A stretch of DNA of 50,922 bases, from assembly GCA_028691765.1 (NCBI GenBank), contig JAQUYS010000003.1:1-50922 (forward strand), read 5' to 3'. Under the pieces are notes generated by a model that saw only the letters and a list, made by a program, of their open reading frames with translations, searched no databases and was not told the DNA's origin. A program made the position numbers and the translations under genes. This DNA is from Candidatus Nanoarchaeia archaeon (GTDB lineage Archaea > Nanobdellota > Nanobdellia > Woesearchaeales > SKGA01). Below, piece after piece: positions 36,833 through 46,680 of this stretch; the first letter of the stretch is position 1, and each line of letters begins with the position of its first letter.

Positions 36833-37978
36833 ATGGAAAAATTATTAGAAAAATATTCAGATAAATTACCTCAAAAATTAATTGATGAAATTGTAAACAA
36901 TGTTCCTAAAAATATTACTGATAAAAAATTAGAAAGTATTTTCGAAGCAGTTTACAAAGAATATTCATCATCATTGGCAGAACCTGGAGAATGCGTTGGC
37001 GTTGTTAGTGCAGAAAGTATTGGAGAACCATCCACACAGATGACGTTAGATACATTCCACCTTGCAGGAGTAGCTGAAGTAAACGTAACAACAGGTTTAC
37101 CAAGATTAATTGAAATTTTAGATGGAAGAAAAAATATAAGTACTCCTTCTGTTGAGATTTATTTAAAAGAACCACATAATAAAGGAACAGACATTACAAA
37201 AATTGCTGCACAAATAAGAGAAACAACCTTAAGAAGTTTTTTAAGTGAAATCAATATAGATATAACGACAAACACATTAAGTGTATTGCTAAATAAATCT
37301 AAACTAGAAGAATTGGATTTAGACTACAAAATAATTGCAAAGAACATAGAAAAAGCATTAAAAGGCTATAAAGTTAAATGTGAAGACGATTACGTTTTAT
37401 CTATAAAACACAATAAAGAAGGAAACTTAAACGACCTGTACAAACTTAAAGAAAAATTAAAAGAAATCTATGTTTATGGAATTAAAGGAATAAAACAAGT
37501 AGTTCCAGTTAAAAGAGATGACGAATATGTCATAGTTACTGCAGGAAGTAATTTTAAAGAAATAATTAAGTTGGATTTTGTAGATACATTCAGAACCTGC
37601 TCTAACGATGTTTTTGAAATGGAAGAAGTTTTCGGAATTGAAGCTGCAAGACAAGTAATTATAAATCAAATAATGACAGTTTTAGAAGGTCAAGGTATTC
37701 CATTAGATGTTAGACACATATTATTAGTATCAGATACTATGACTATGAGCGGACATGTTTTAGGAATTAATCGTTATGGTATTGTAAAAGATAAACCAAG
37801 CGTATTAGCAAGAATCTCGTTCGAAACTCCTTTGAAACATTTAATCGAAGCGGCATTAAGTGGGGAAGTTGATAATCTTAAGAGCGTTATAGAAAACGTT
37901 ATGATCAATCAGCCAATTCCAGTGGGAACAGGATTACCACATTTAATTACTCGAATTGTAAATGAGAAAAAACCTTAA
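36833..37978 (+). CDS. rpoA2: DNA-directed RNA polymerase subunit A''
   Basis: ECVGVVSAESIGEPSTQMTLDTFHLAGVAEVNVTTGLPRLIEILD; GIPLDVRHILLVSDTMT. Confidence 0.97.
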   Translation: MEKLLEKYSDKLPQKLIDEIVNNVPKNITDKKLESIFEAVYKEYSSSLAEPGECVGVVSAESIGEPSTQMTLDTFHLAGVAEVNVTTGLPRLIEILDGRKNISTPSVEIYLKEPHNKGTDITKIAAQIRETTLRSFLSEINIDITTNTLSVLLNKSKLEELDLDYKIIAKNIEKALKGYKVKCEDDYVLSIKHNKEGNLNDLYKLKEKLKEIYVYGIKGIKQVVPVKRDDEYVIVTAGSNFKEIIKLDFVDTFRTCSNDVFEMEEVFGIEAARQVIINQIMTVLEGQGIPLDVRHILLVSDTMTMSGHVLGINRYGIVKDKPSVLARISFETPLKHLIEAALSGEVDNLKSVIENVMINQPIPVGTGLPHLITRIVNEKKP

Positions 37979-37999
37979 AAATATTAATTTTTTTATTTT

Positions 38000-38266
38000 T
38001 TAAATTTTATAAAATTCTATTGCACCATGTTTTTCAGAATAAATTATGCCTATTTTATGGCCATTTGCCCTAGATAAATAATCTCTCAACTTAAAATCTA
38101 TGGTTTCTTTTATCAAATCTTCTTCAAAAGGAGTGTATTGTTCTAAAAATTGTGCATGCTCAATTTCATCAAGAGAAACACGATTTGAATGTTTATTCAC
38201 GATTTCAATTAAATCATGTTGTAATACTGGTGCTTTTCTAGATTCGATTGTGTGATTTATATCCAT
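38000..38266 (-). CDS. Hypothetical protein
   Basis: 88-aa ORF. Confidence 0.5.
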   Translation of the reverse strand: MDINHTIESRKAPVLQHDLIEIVNKHSNRVSLDEIEHAQFLEQYTPFEEDLIKETIDFKLRDYLSRANGHKIGIIYSEKHGAIEFYKI

Positions 38267-38306
38267 AATTGCCTAAGTCTTAATTTATTTATAAAATGTT
38301 TGTTTT

Positions 38307-38600
38307 TTAGTTCGTTTCAACATAATAGCCTAAAAGATTCTTTCTTAAAATTCCTTTAACTTTTTGAGTGCTTCCTTCAGAAGGTAAATTTGTTGAAGAA
38401 ATAAAAATCATATCTTCTCCATCCGAAAGACTAAAACCCGATAATTCACCTAACTTTATGGTGTTTTCAACAGTTCCTTTAACAGTAACTGTTTGATCAA
38501 CATATTCTGCAGATTTAATATCTGAGATTTTGTCTATACCACAACCAGTTAAAAACAAAGCTAGAAATAATAAAGTCCCCAATAAATATTTTTTATTCAT
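38307..38600 (-). CDS. Small lipoprotein, possible OB-fold
   Basis: Signal + lipobox LFLTGC; TVTVKGTVENTIKLGELSGFSLSDG...KVKGILRKNLLGYYVE OB-fold-like pattern. Confidence 0.6.
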   Translation of the reverse strand: MNKKYLLGTLLFLALFLTGCGIDKISDIKSAEYVDQTVTVKGTVENTIKLGELSGFSLSDGEDMIFISSTNLPSEGSTQKVKGILRKNLLGYYVETN

Positions 38601-38632
38601 TTTACTTAAAATAGCATCGCTTATTTAAAATA

Positions 38633-38824
38633 CTACCTATTTTTAAAATTCAGAATTTCATAGATTTTGAAGAAAATAAATATTAAAGAGAGATATATTA
38701 AAAGAATTAAGAATATAAAATTAAACTTTACATTTAAGTTAGAAATTATCAAAACCAACAAGATATACGTCGTTATAATTAAAAAAATGTTTTGCTTTGT
38801 AAAAATGGTTTTAAATTTGTTCAT
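38633..38824 (-). CDS. Small hypothetical membrane protein
   Basis: 63 aa, two hydrophobic segments. Confidence 0.35.
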   Translation of the reverse strand: MNKFKTIFTKQNIFLIITTYILLVLIISNLNVKFNFIFLILLIYLSLIFIFFKIYEILNFKNR

Positions 38825-38832
38825 TTTGAGAT

Positions 38833-39129
38833 TTAATCATCTACTGTGAATAGCCTCGAATCCTTAACTTTAAACAAACCAATTCTTGCTCCAGCATCAA
38901 GCCAGCCATGAGCATAATTTAAAGCTCCAAACGCCAAAACCATGTCTCCCTTTTTTTCTAAAAAATGACTTGCATCAGAAAAATAATTTTCAGCCATTTC
39001 TAAAAAATCTTTTGCCTGATTTATACGATCAATATCCATTTCATGGCTTTTAACCTTTTCTATAGCCTCTCCAGTTATTTTAAAATATTGTTCTAATTTT
39101 TCCTTAGTAATTATGTTGTTGAGTTCCAT
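38833..39129 (-). CDS. DUF357-like helical protein
   Basis: AKDFLEMAENYFSDASHFLEKKGDMVLAFGALNYAHGWLDAGARIGLF resembles DUF357. Confidence 0.75.
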   Translation of the reverse strand: MELNNIITKEKLEQYFKITGEAIEKVKSHEMDIDRINQAKDFLEMAENYFSDASHFLEKKGDMVLAFGALNYAHGWLDAGARIGLFKVKDSRLFTVDD

Positions 39130-39222
39130 AAGTTCTTATTATTTAAAGGATTTAAAAAGATTGTCTTTTTGACCCCTATATTTATAAATAAAAATGTATT
39201 TCTAGGGTATAAGTGATATTTT

Positions 39223-39423
39223 ATGGGACGAATCAAAACAAAATTAATTAAAGCAAAAACAAGTGAAATGTTTGAAATACATAGCGAAGCATTTAGTACA
39301 GAATTTGGTCCAAACAAAGACGTAGTAAACAAATTTCAAAGAGGAGCTTCAAAAAAATTAAGAAACATCATCGCAGGTTATGCAACTAGAATGAAAAAAC
39401 AAGCAATAAAGAATGCAGTTTAA
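39223..39423 (+). CDS. rps17e: 30S ribosomal protein S17e
   Basis: MGRIKTKLIKAKTSEMFEIHSEAFSTEFGPNKDVVNKF...SKKLRNIIAGYATRM. Confidence 0.92.
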   Translation: MGRIKTKLIKAKTSEMFEIHSEAFSTEFGPNKDVVNKFQRGASKKLRNIIAGYATRMKKQAIKNAV

Positions 39424-39433
39424 GGTGATTTAA

Positions 39434-39721
39434 ATGGAAGAAGGAACAGATAATTCAATTTTTATCGGTACAAAACCTTTCATGAACTATGTGACTGGCG
39501 TAGTGGTACAATTCACAACAAAAGGAGCAAAAGAAGTTCTCGTTAAAGCTCGTGGTAAGTTTATTTCCAGAGCAGTAGATGTTGTAGAACTTGCTGTAAA
39601 ACGTTTTCTTAAAAATAAAATTCAAATTAAAAACATAACTATAGATTCTGAAGAATTCACAAACAAAGAAGGAAAACAAGTTCACGTTTCCACAATTGAG
39701 ATTATTTTAGAATCAATTTAG
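39434..39721 (+). CDS. albA: Alba DNA/RNA-binding protein
   Basis: NSIFIGTKPFMNYVTGVVVQFTTKGAKEVLVKARGKFISRAVDVVELAVKRF. Confidence 0.93.
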   Translation: MEEGTDNSIFIGTKPFMNYVTGVVVQFTTKGAKEVLVKARGKFISRAVDVVELAVKRFLKNKIQIKNITIDSEEFTNKEGKQVHVSTIEIILESI

Positions 39722-39724
39722 GTT

Positions 39725-39756
39725 AGTAACTCTTTTAGTGGTTACTTATTTTTTAA
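39725..39756 (+). terminator. Putative hairpin + T-tract terminator after albA
   Basis: AGTAACtcttttagtgGTTACT followed by tattttttaac. Confidence 0.55.
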
Positions 39757-39815
39757 CACATTCTCACTGGTCAAGTCGACGCAAAGTATTTATATTTCTA
39801 CATTAAAATGTTATT

Positions 39816-40550
39816 GTGATTCTTACCCAAGATTTAGCAGAATTTGCAGGCATTCATGCAGGAGACGGTCATTTAAGAAAAGATGGGCGAGGTCTTGAAT
39901 TAAGTGGCGGCTATGACGAAAAAGAATATTATGATGAGATAATTATCCCTATTTTGGAAAAGTTAATTAATAGAAAAATTAAAGGAAGAATATTTCCAAG
40001 CAAGGGAACTTATGGAATAAATCTCAATCATAAATTTATTAATAATTTACTAGAGGAATTTGGATTTCCAAAAGGAAATAAAAGTAAAGTGGTTGAGATT
40101 CCGTCAATAATTTTAAATTCGAACGAAGATATTTTTAAAAGGGCTTTCCTTCGAGGATTATTTGATACAGATGGAAGTTTAAGTTTTGATAGAAAATCAA
40201 GAAATACTAACCCTTTCAAAAAGAAATATCATTTTTACCCCCGTATTTTATTAACCACTATTTCAAGAAAAATGGCTGAACAAGTAAAAAAACTATGTTT
40301 TCAAGAAGGTTTGAATTGCTCAATGTACGTTTCTATACCAAAAATTAAAACAGAAAGTACTAAATATAAATTACAAATTTTAGGTAAATCTGCTTTAGAT
40401 TATTGGATGGAACATATTGGATTTAATAATCCTTCAAAACGTTCTAGATTCGAAATTTGGGCCAAATTTGGCTTTTGTCCTCCAAATACCACCTATGAGC
40501 AAAGACGAAAGATTTTAAAAGGAGAACTCAATCCATATGAATTATACTAG
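39816..40550 (+). CDS. Free-standing LAGLIDADG homing endonuclease-like protein
   Basis: Two LAGLIDADG motifs: LAEFAGIHAGDGHL and FLRGLFDTDGSL, both with the acidic residue; GTG start. Confidence 0.85.
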   Translation: MILTQDLAEFAGIHAGDGHLRKDGRGLELSGGYDEKEYYDEIIIPILEKLINRKIKGRIFPSKGTYGINLNHKFINNLLEEFGFPKGNKSKVVEIPSIILNSNEDIFKRAFLRGLFDTDGSLSFDRKSRNTNPFKKKYHFYPRILLTTISRKMAEQVKKLCFQEGLNCSMYVSIPKIKTESTKYKLQILGKSALDYWMEHIGFNNPSKRSRFEIWAKFGFCPPNTTYEQRRKILKGELNPYELY

Positions 40551-40551
40551 T

Positions 40552-40652
40552 GGGCCTGTAGCCTAGTCTGGACAGGGCATTCGGCTTCGGGAGCTTTAAT
40601 TTTAGCTGGAGATACCGAAGGGTCAGGGGTTCGAATCCTCTCAGGCTCACCA
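40552..40652 (+). tRNA. tRNA-Arg(TCG) with 23-nt canonical 37/38 intron, CCA encoded
   Basis: Acceptor GGGCCTG/CAGGCTC, A73, CCA; anticodon stem TTCGG/CCGAA; loop CTTCGG[gagctttaattttagctggagat, 40591-40613]A; T-arm AGGGG-TTCGAAT-CCTCT. Confidence 0.92.
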
Positions 40653-40730
40653 TTTTTATAAAAATTATTTTTTAGAGTTAATTCTAAATATCAAATATTA
40701 AAAAACTAATTTAAAAAATAAAAAGAAAAA

Positions 40731-42062
40731 TTATTTTAAGGAATTTATTTGTTCCTTGCTTGCAATAACTGTTTTTTCAATATTTTTTGTAAATATCCAA
40801 AATCCTTCTTTAACAGTTCCTTTTATAATTAAAGATTCTTCTCCATTTATGTTTGTTTCTTCAATAGATTCAACTTCCTCAAAATCAGTTGCATTGATTA
40901 TTAGTTCTTCTATTGAGGTGATTGAATTTGTATTTTCTTGAACTATGTCGCCATCAACATCATTTGGAAGTCTATCGTTCTCATTTATTATTGGTTTAGG
41001 TTTAGGTTTTGGTGCAGGAGTTGGTGTTGGTGCAGGAGTTGGTTCTGGTTCTTTTCTACACATAAAATATTTAATTAATTCACCATTACATGAATTATAG
41101 AATCCTTCGGATTTACTTCCCTCATATCTACAAACTGCTTTGCAAACACAAGTGTCTAATTTTATCAATTCACCATTTAAGTACCATCCTTCAGATTTTG
41201 TATTTATTTTTTCACATATAGGAAATTCTTCTAAAGTTGAATTTATTATTGGAGTAGGTTCTTCTTTAATAATTTCTTCATCTTCTTCATCGATTTCTTC
41301 AATATCTGGAGTGCATCCATATTCAAGTAATCCCAGTGTACACATTTCTCCTTCAGTCGGTTTTTCAGAATTCATATATTTTAATTTACTCAAATCAAAA
41401 TTTTTCCAGAATTCAACTTCAAAATTTTTATTTAGAATAGTCAAATAACTATATGCATAATCATTAAAATGTCTGAAATCAATTACATTCCAACCCGCAT
41501 TTAATCTTAATTCAACATTATCTTCTTTAGGTATCGCTTTCACTGCGAAAACTTCATCATATGCAGTTGTTCTTTTACAATTTTCATTAAATTCTCCAGT
41601 TCCACAATTCCAAACATATATTTTTAAACCATCATCATGTTTAACTCTGAATTGAACTAAATCCGCTTCTGATAAATAAATATAGGTTCTAAAATGATTT
41701 GCAGAATGTTCATTCTGATTTATTTCGTTTGTTTTTTCAGTACTCATAAAGTTGGTTTTTCCACTTCTAAATTCTGTTTTGTTCATATTTACAAAAGTGT
41801 ATCCTTTTGCAAATGTCCAAGCATCATCATAAAAATTTAAATTAAATGTGTTCTTAAATGAATCATCTTCAGGAACGTCTAAAAAATGATCTCCATCTTG
41901 AAACAAATAATATCCTCTTACAGGGGAATTTTCAAAGGTCCAAGTGTAATAACTAAATGATTTATCTCCCTTAATTTCGCTAGATATGGGATTTATCGCA
42001 GAAAATACGTTGCTCATTAACAACAACATAATCATTAAAAAAGAAATAAGTTTAATCTTCAT
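40731..42062 (-). CDS. Secreted protein with PA14-like region and SEGWY Cys motifs
   Basis: Signal peptide; LSEADLVQFRVKHDDGLKIYVWNCG...RLNAGWNVIDFRHFNDYAYSYLTI; repeats KSEGWYLNGELIKLDTC / KSEGFYNSCNGELIKYFMC; Pro-rich linker. Confidence 0.65.
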   Translation of the reverse strand: MKIKLISFLMIMLLLMSNVFSAINPISSEIKGDKSFSYYTWTFENSPVRGYYLFQDGDHFLDVPEDDSFKNTFNLNFYDDAWTFAKGYTFVNMNKTEFRSGKTNFMSTEKTNEINQNEHSANHFRTYIYLSEADLVQFRVKHDDGLKIYVWNCGTGEFNENCKRTTAYDEVFAVKAIPKEDNVELRLNAGWNVIDFRHFNDYAYSYLTILNKNFEVEFWKNFDLSKLKYMNSEKPTEGEMCTLGLLEYGCTPDIEEIDEEDEEIIKEEPTPIINSTLEEFPICEKINTKSEGWYLNGELIKLDTCVCKAVCRYEGSKSEGFYNSCNGELIKYFMCRKEPEPTPAPTPTPAPKPKPKPIINENDRLPNDVDGDIVQENTNSITSIEELIINATDFEEVESIEETNINGEESLIIKGTVKEGFWIFTKNIEKTVIASKEQINSLK

Positions 42063-42217
42063 ACTATCACCAATTTTACTTTCTTTAAATACTATATAAA
42101 TATTCTTTAACTACTTATAAGTAACAACAAAACAAAAGATTTATAAATAGAAACACATTAATAAAAACGTGGATAAATTAAATTTATTTTTGATAAATTT
42201 AAACAAAGGTGAATACA

Positions 42218-42922
42218 ATGAATAATTTAAATTCCGAATCAAAAAAAATTCATAAAAATACTTATTCATCAATTACGCATGAATTAATGACGCACTATTT
42301 TAAAAATGTCGAAGATTGCAAGGTTGAAGATGTTTCTAAAGTTCTATTCAGTGGGCAATTTAATAACGCAAAAAATTATATGACTTTGGATGAAGTAATT
42401 GCAGCGGCAATGGGAATAGCATCTATCAAAAAAAACTCTAAATATGATTCTGAAAGGGATAATAAAAATTATTCTGTCTATAATGTAATTAATTTTGCAA
42501 ATAAAGTTTCATTACAATATTTAGGTTACTCTGTTTACCCATATCTTGAAACTAGAAAACCTGAAGATGTTCGTATGATTAATTTAAACGGTGATTTTAA
42601 AAATTATAATGATCATCAACAAAGATATTCTCAAGCACAAATGGATGAATATTTTAGAAAACAAGGTTTAGCATTAAGATTATCTAATTTAACTGCTTTC
42701 CAAGAAGAAGATTTTAAAAATATATTTATAGAACCTATGAAAGAATATGTTGAAAAAGGAACATATGTTCCACTTCGTCCTGAAATATTAAAATTATTTC
42801 AAGAACGTAATATTCCAATAATGACTGAAGAAGAATTTTATAAAAAAAATCCAATTAAATCTTTAAAAAGAGAAGATTTAATTAAAGACATTGTAGATGT
42901 GTTAAAAACACCATATCAATGA
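42218..42922 (+). CDS. Hypothetical protein
   Basis: ~234-aa ORF with ggtga SD-like element; converges on and overlaps metG by 7 bp. Confidence 0.65.
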   Translation: MNNLNSESKKIHKNTYSSITHELMTHYFKNVEDCKVEDVSKVLFSGQFNNAKNYMTLDEVIAAAMGIASIKKNSKYDSERDNKNYSVYNVINFANKVSLQYLGYSVYPYLETRKPEDVRMINLNGDFKNYNDHQQRYSQAQMDEYFRKQGLALRLSNLTAFQEEDFKNIFIEPMKEYVEKGTYVPLRPEILKLFQERNIPIMTEEEFYKKNPIKSLKREDLIKDIVDVLKTPYQ

Positions 42923-45105
42923 ACTCTTCCTTCGTCAACATCATCAGTTTCTAAAAAGGTTTTATTTGCAATCAATTTTTTATTTTCACAAAATACAAAA
43001 CCTCCTTTCACTTCGATTTCAACTTCTAAAAATTCTTTGAAAGAAATTTCTTTTTTAGGATTTGATGTTTGATTTTCTAAAATAACTTTTGTTCCTACAG
43101 TTTCATCAACACTAAGAACTTCAACATCTCCAATTACAGCTGTACTGCTCTCAGCATTCTGTTCAGCTGCTAAAAGCATACCTTCACTTTCAACACCACG
43201 CAATTTAGCTTTCTGTAAATTCTTAACAACAATTATTTTTTTATTTAATAATTCTTCTTCAGTATAATATGGAACTAAACCCGAGACTATTTGGATTTGC
43301 TCATTTCCTAAATCAACCTTTTCAACATAAAGTTTTTCAGCTTCAGGATGTTTATGAATTTGGACAATTTTACCCACTACTAAATCTAAATCTTGAAAAG
43401 TGGTTTTCTTAGATTCTACCTTTTTTTGACCAGAATATTTATTTTTTAATTCTTCAACTTCCTTATCTTCAAGTTTTTTGAATAAAACTTTTGGTTCATT
43501 TAATTTACCTTCTTGTAAAGTTAATAAACCAACATCATCTAACTTTAATGATTCAATATTTAATTGAGAAAATATTTCCTTTGAAATCGATGGCATGAAT
43601 GGTTCACACATAATTGCTAAGTCTTTTACAATATTCACCAATATAAACAAATCGGCTTTGCAACTATTTTCATCATCCACTCTTTTCTTCCAAGGAGCAC
43701 TATCTTGAAACAAAGCATTTCCTAAAGCAGAAATTTTCATAAGTTGTTGTAATCCCTCCCTTAATTTAACTTCAGTCATCAATTTCTTATAAACATCAAC
43801 TTCATAATTATATATTGATAAAAATTGTTTTAATTCATCACTCAATTCTCCTTCAAAATCACCTGTGATGTTTCCATCAAAAAATCTAGAAATAAATGTT
43901 AAAGTTCGATTTATAAAATTTCCAAAATTTGCTAACAATTCATTATTTAATCTTTCTTGTAAACCTTTCCATGTGAATTCACTGTCTGAATTTTCAGGAC
44001 GCATGTAGAGTAAATAATATCGGAATACATCTGCAGGAATATTACTTTCTTTTGCATTGTCTCCAAAAACACCCGTTCCTCTACTTTTAGAAAATTGACC
44101 TTTTTCATAATTAAGATATTCGGTTGAATTTATGTGATAAACTAAATTAAAACCATCATCTGCAGCCATTAATGTTGCAGGAAAAATAATCGAGTGGAAT
44201 GGAATGTTATCTTTACCCATAAATTGGTATAATTTCACTTCTTTGTTCTTCCACCAATCTTTCCAGTTTTTAGTTAATTGTTCAGTTATAGAAATGTATC
44301 CAATAGGGGCATCAAACCAAACATAAAAAACTTTGTCTGCATACCGGCCGCCGAATGCTGTATTCGGTATCTTTATCCCCCAACGAAGGTCTCGTGTTAT
44401 TGCTCTTGGTTTTAATCCTTCTTTAAACCAAGCATTTGTAGTTCTTACAGTATTTTCCGTCCAAAATCCTTCCATAGATTGCGTTTTAACCCATTTTTCT
44501 AGTTTAGGCTGTAATTTATCTAGTTCCAAGAATAAATGCTTTGTTTCCTTAAAAATCGGTGTTGAACCATCCGCCTTACATCTAGGATTGATTAATTCAT
44601 CAGGATTTAACAATTTACCACAATTATCACATTGATCCCCACCAGCATCTTCATATTTACAGTGAGGACAAGTTCCTCTGACGAACCTATCTGCTAAGAA
44701 CGTGTTACATTTCTCACAGAATGGCTGAGTTATTGTATTTTCTTTCACAAATCCATTTTCTAAAACTTTGTTGAATATATCTTGAGTAATTTTATGATGG
44801 TTTTCTTCTGAAGTTCTTCCAAAATGATCGAAAGAAATATTAAACCATTTGTAAATATCTGTATGGATTTTAAAATACTTATCGCAAAGCTGTTTTGGAG
44901 TAACTCCTTCCTCTTTTGCTTTAGTTTCTGTAGCCGTTCCATGCTCATCTGCACCACAAATGTATAAAACTTCATGTCCTTGACTTCTTTTAAATCTGGC
45001 AAAAACATCTGCAGAAAGAACGCAACCAATAAGATTACCTAAATGAGGTATGTTGTTTACATACGGCAAAGCGCTTGTAATGAGTATTTTTTCTTTATTT
45101 TCCAT
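42916..45105 (-). CDS. metG: Methionyl-tRNA synthetase with C-terminal EMAP/tRNA-binding domain
   Basis: ITSALPYVNNIPHLGNLIG (HIGH-like), CEKCN/CPHCKYEDAGGDQCDNCG Zn knuckles, FSKSRGTG (KMSKS-like), LVVGKIVQIHKHPEAEKLYVEKVDLG (EMAP). Confidence 0.96.
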   Translation of the reverse strand: MENKEKILITSALPYVNNIPHLGNLIGCVLSADVFARFKRSQGHEVLYICGADEHGTATETKAKEEGVTPKQLCDKYFKIHTDIYKWFNISFDHFGRTSEENHHKITQDIFNKVLENGFVKENTITQPFCEKCNTFLADRFVRGTCPHCKYEDAGGDQCDNCGKLLNPDELINPRCKADGSTPIFKETKHLFLELDKLQPKLEKWVKTQSMEGFWTENTVRTTNAWFKEGLKPRAITRDLRWGIKIPNTAFGGRYADKVFYVWFDAPIGYISITEQLTKNWKDWWKNKEVKLYQFMGKDNIPFHSIIFPATLMAADDGFNLVYHINSTEYLNYEKGQFSKSRGTGVFGDNAKESNIPADVFRYYLLYMRPENSDSEFTWKGLQERLNNELLANFGNFINRTLTFISRFFDGNITGDFEGELSDELKQFLSIYNYEVDVYKKLMTEVKLREGLQQLMKISALGNALFQDSAPWKKRVDDENSCKADLFILVNIVKDLAIMCEPFMPSISKEIFSQLNIESLKLDDVGLLTLQEGKLNEPKVLFKKLEDKEVEELKNKYSGQKKVESKKTTFQDLDLVVGKIVQIHKHPEAEKLYVEKVDLGNEQIQIVSGLVPYYTEEELLNKKIIVVKNLQKAKLRGVESEGMLLAAEQNAESSTAVIGDVEVLSVDETVGTKVILENQTSNPKKEISFKEFLEVEIEVKGGFVFCENKKLIANKTFLETDDVDEGRVH

Positions 45106-45158
45106 GTTGGAGAGTAATTAGTCGGGTTTTTTAAATATGTTGTTTCAAACCCTTCCAC

Positions 45159-46034
45159 TCATAACTTTAATCCAGTATAAACATTTAAAACACTTTGTTC
45201 TTTATCTTTAACTTCAAGCTCAACATCAAAATCCAAACCATTAACTTTCTTCAAAAACTTAGCAAACTCACTCAAATCAATAGTTTCAGAATGACTTCCT
45301 TTTCTTCCACCTTTTTTCTGCTCAGAATAATGTGTTAAAGGCAAACCATCTTTCTTCTTCCAAGTATTCATAGCGTCCTTCAAAGCAATAACTGCATCTT
45401 CACCATTATTCAAACATTCATGGTGAAAAAAATCAAACACAACAGGAATATCTAACTCAGAACTGATCTTTAAACAATCTTTCAACGAATAAGATTTATC
45501 ATCATTTTCAATAATTAATCTTTTACGAACAAAAGAAGGTAATTTTTTATAATTAGAAATAAATCTTCCCATAGCTGCTTTCTGATCGCCGTATATTCCA
45601 CCAATATGAATTGTAACCTTACAAGTTTCATCTAAATTCATCGCATCTAATACCTTACAATGATATTCCAAATCTTTTATCGCGTTAAAAACAACTTCTT
45701 CCCTAGGAGAATTCAAAATAGTATATTGACCTGGATGCATAGTCAACCTCATATTATTTTTCTTAGCAAATTTCCCAAGTTCTTCAAACTCTTTTTTAAA
45801 ATACATCATCCAATTAAATTTATTAATGGAATGTGATGCAAAAGGAATTAATTCAGAACCAATCCTAAATAACAAAATATTATTCTCCAAATTAAACTCT
45901 AAAATTCTCTTCAAACAATTCAAATTCTCTTTTATGGTTTCAATTAACTTTTCCTCAGAATAAGATTTCAATCTAAATGTTTTATTAGAAGTACAATTTA
46001 TAGTAGTATTGATACAAGCATAGCCTATTTTCAT
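45159..46034 (-). CDS. uvsE: UV damage endonuclease (UVDE family)
   Basis: MKIGYACIN...LLFRIGSELIPFASH...RLTMHPGQYTILNSPREEVVFNAIKDLEYH...VFDFFHHECLN. Confidence 0.9.
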   Translation of the reverse strand: MKIGYACINTTINCTSNKTFRLKSYSEEKLIETIKENLNCLKRILEFNLENNILLFRIGSELIPFASHSINKFNWMMYFKKEFEELGKFAKKNNMRLTMHPGQYTILNSPREEVVFNAIKDLEYHCKVLDAMNLDETCKVTIHIGGIYGDQKAAMGRFISNYKKLPSFVRKRLIIENDDKSYSLKDCLKISSELDIPVVFDFFHHECLNNGEDAVIALKDAMNTWKKKDGLPLTHYSEQKKGGRKGSHSETIDLSEFAKFLKKVNGLDFDVELEVKDKEQSVLNVYTGLKL

Positions 46035-46061
46035 GGTTTATAAAAATAAAAAAATAAAAAT

Positions 46062-46340
46062 TTATTTTTTCTTAGTTGTTTTCTTTTTAGCAACTTTTTT
46101 CTTAACAACTGGTTTAACCAAAGTTACAGTCATTTCTTTTTTAGCCTTTTTTTGAAAAAATGCCAAGTATATTAAAGGTAGAATTCCTGCAGTATTGAAA
46201 ATCACTAAAACAACAAACCAAGCTAATTGATTGTGTTTTGCAGATTTCCATAAACCTATTGCTTTCCACACAGTCTCCCAAATTGCAATTACAATTAACA
46301 AGAGAAGTATATTCCAAGGTAATGTGTTGTATAAATCCAT
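46062..46340 (-). CDS. DUF5652-like small membrane protein with Lys-rich C-terminal tail
   Basis: WKAIGLWKSAKHNQLAWFVVLVIFNTAGILPLIYLAFF...KKKVAKKKTTKKK. Confidence 0.65.
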   Translation of the reverse strand: MDLYNTLPWNILLLLIVIAIWETVWKAIGLWKSAKHNQLAWFVVLVIFNTAGILPLIYLAFFQKKAKKEMTVTLVKPVVKKKVAKKKTTKKK

Positions 46341-46418
46341 TTTATCTTTGTATGAAGAAGTAATATTTAAATTATGTGTTTTTAAAAAAAGAAAATAAGG
46401 GAATTATTCCCTAAAAAA

Positions 46419-46619
46419 TTATTTATTCATAGCCCAAATAGACCATAAACCGGAAATTCCGACTAATGCATAAATTGTAGTTGCTAACCAGCCTAATCCA
46501 AATGTGATGAAAGTTACTAAATTCCATCCTAGAGCTACTAGACCCCAATTTAATGCACCAATGATAACTAAGATCATTGCTATTTTATCTACTACACAAT
46601 CTTTTCCTTTTTTAGCCAT
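46419..46619 (-). CDS. DUF378 family small membrane protein
   Basis: DKIAMILVIIGALNWGLVALGWNLVTFI...ATTIYALVGISGLW. Confidence 0.8.
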   Translation of the reverse strand: MAKKGKDCVVDKIAMILVIIGALNWGLVALGWNLVTFITFGLGWLATTIYALVGISGLWSIWAMNK

Positions 46620-46680
46620 AAGTATCACCTTATACTATATTTTCGAATATATACTTTATAAAGCTTTCTAAAATGGAAAT

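Noticed and set aside
39725-39746. AGTAACtcttttagtgGTTACT as a further operator of the GTTACT/AGTAAC set
   Set aside because: Half-sites are in the opposite (outward) orientation, located after albA and followed by a T-tract; better explained as a terminator.
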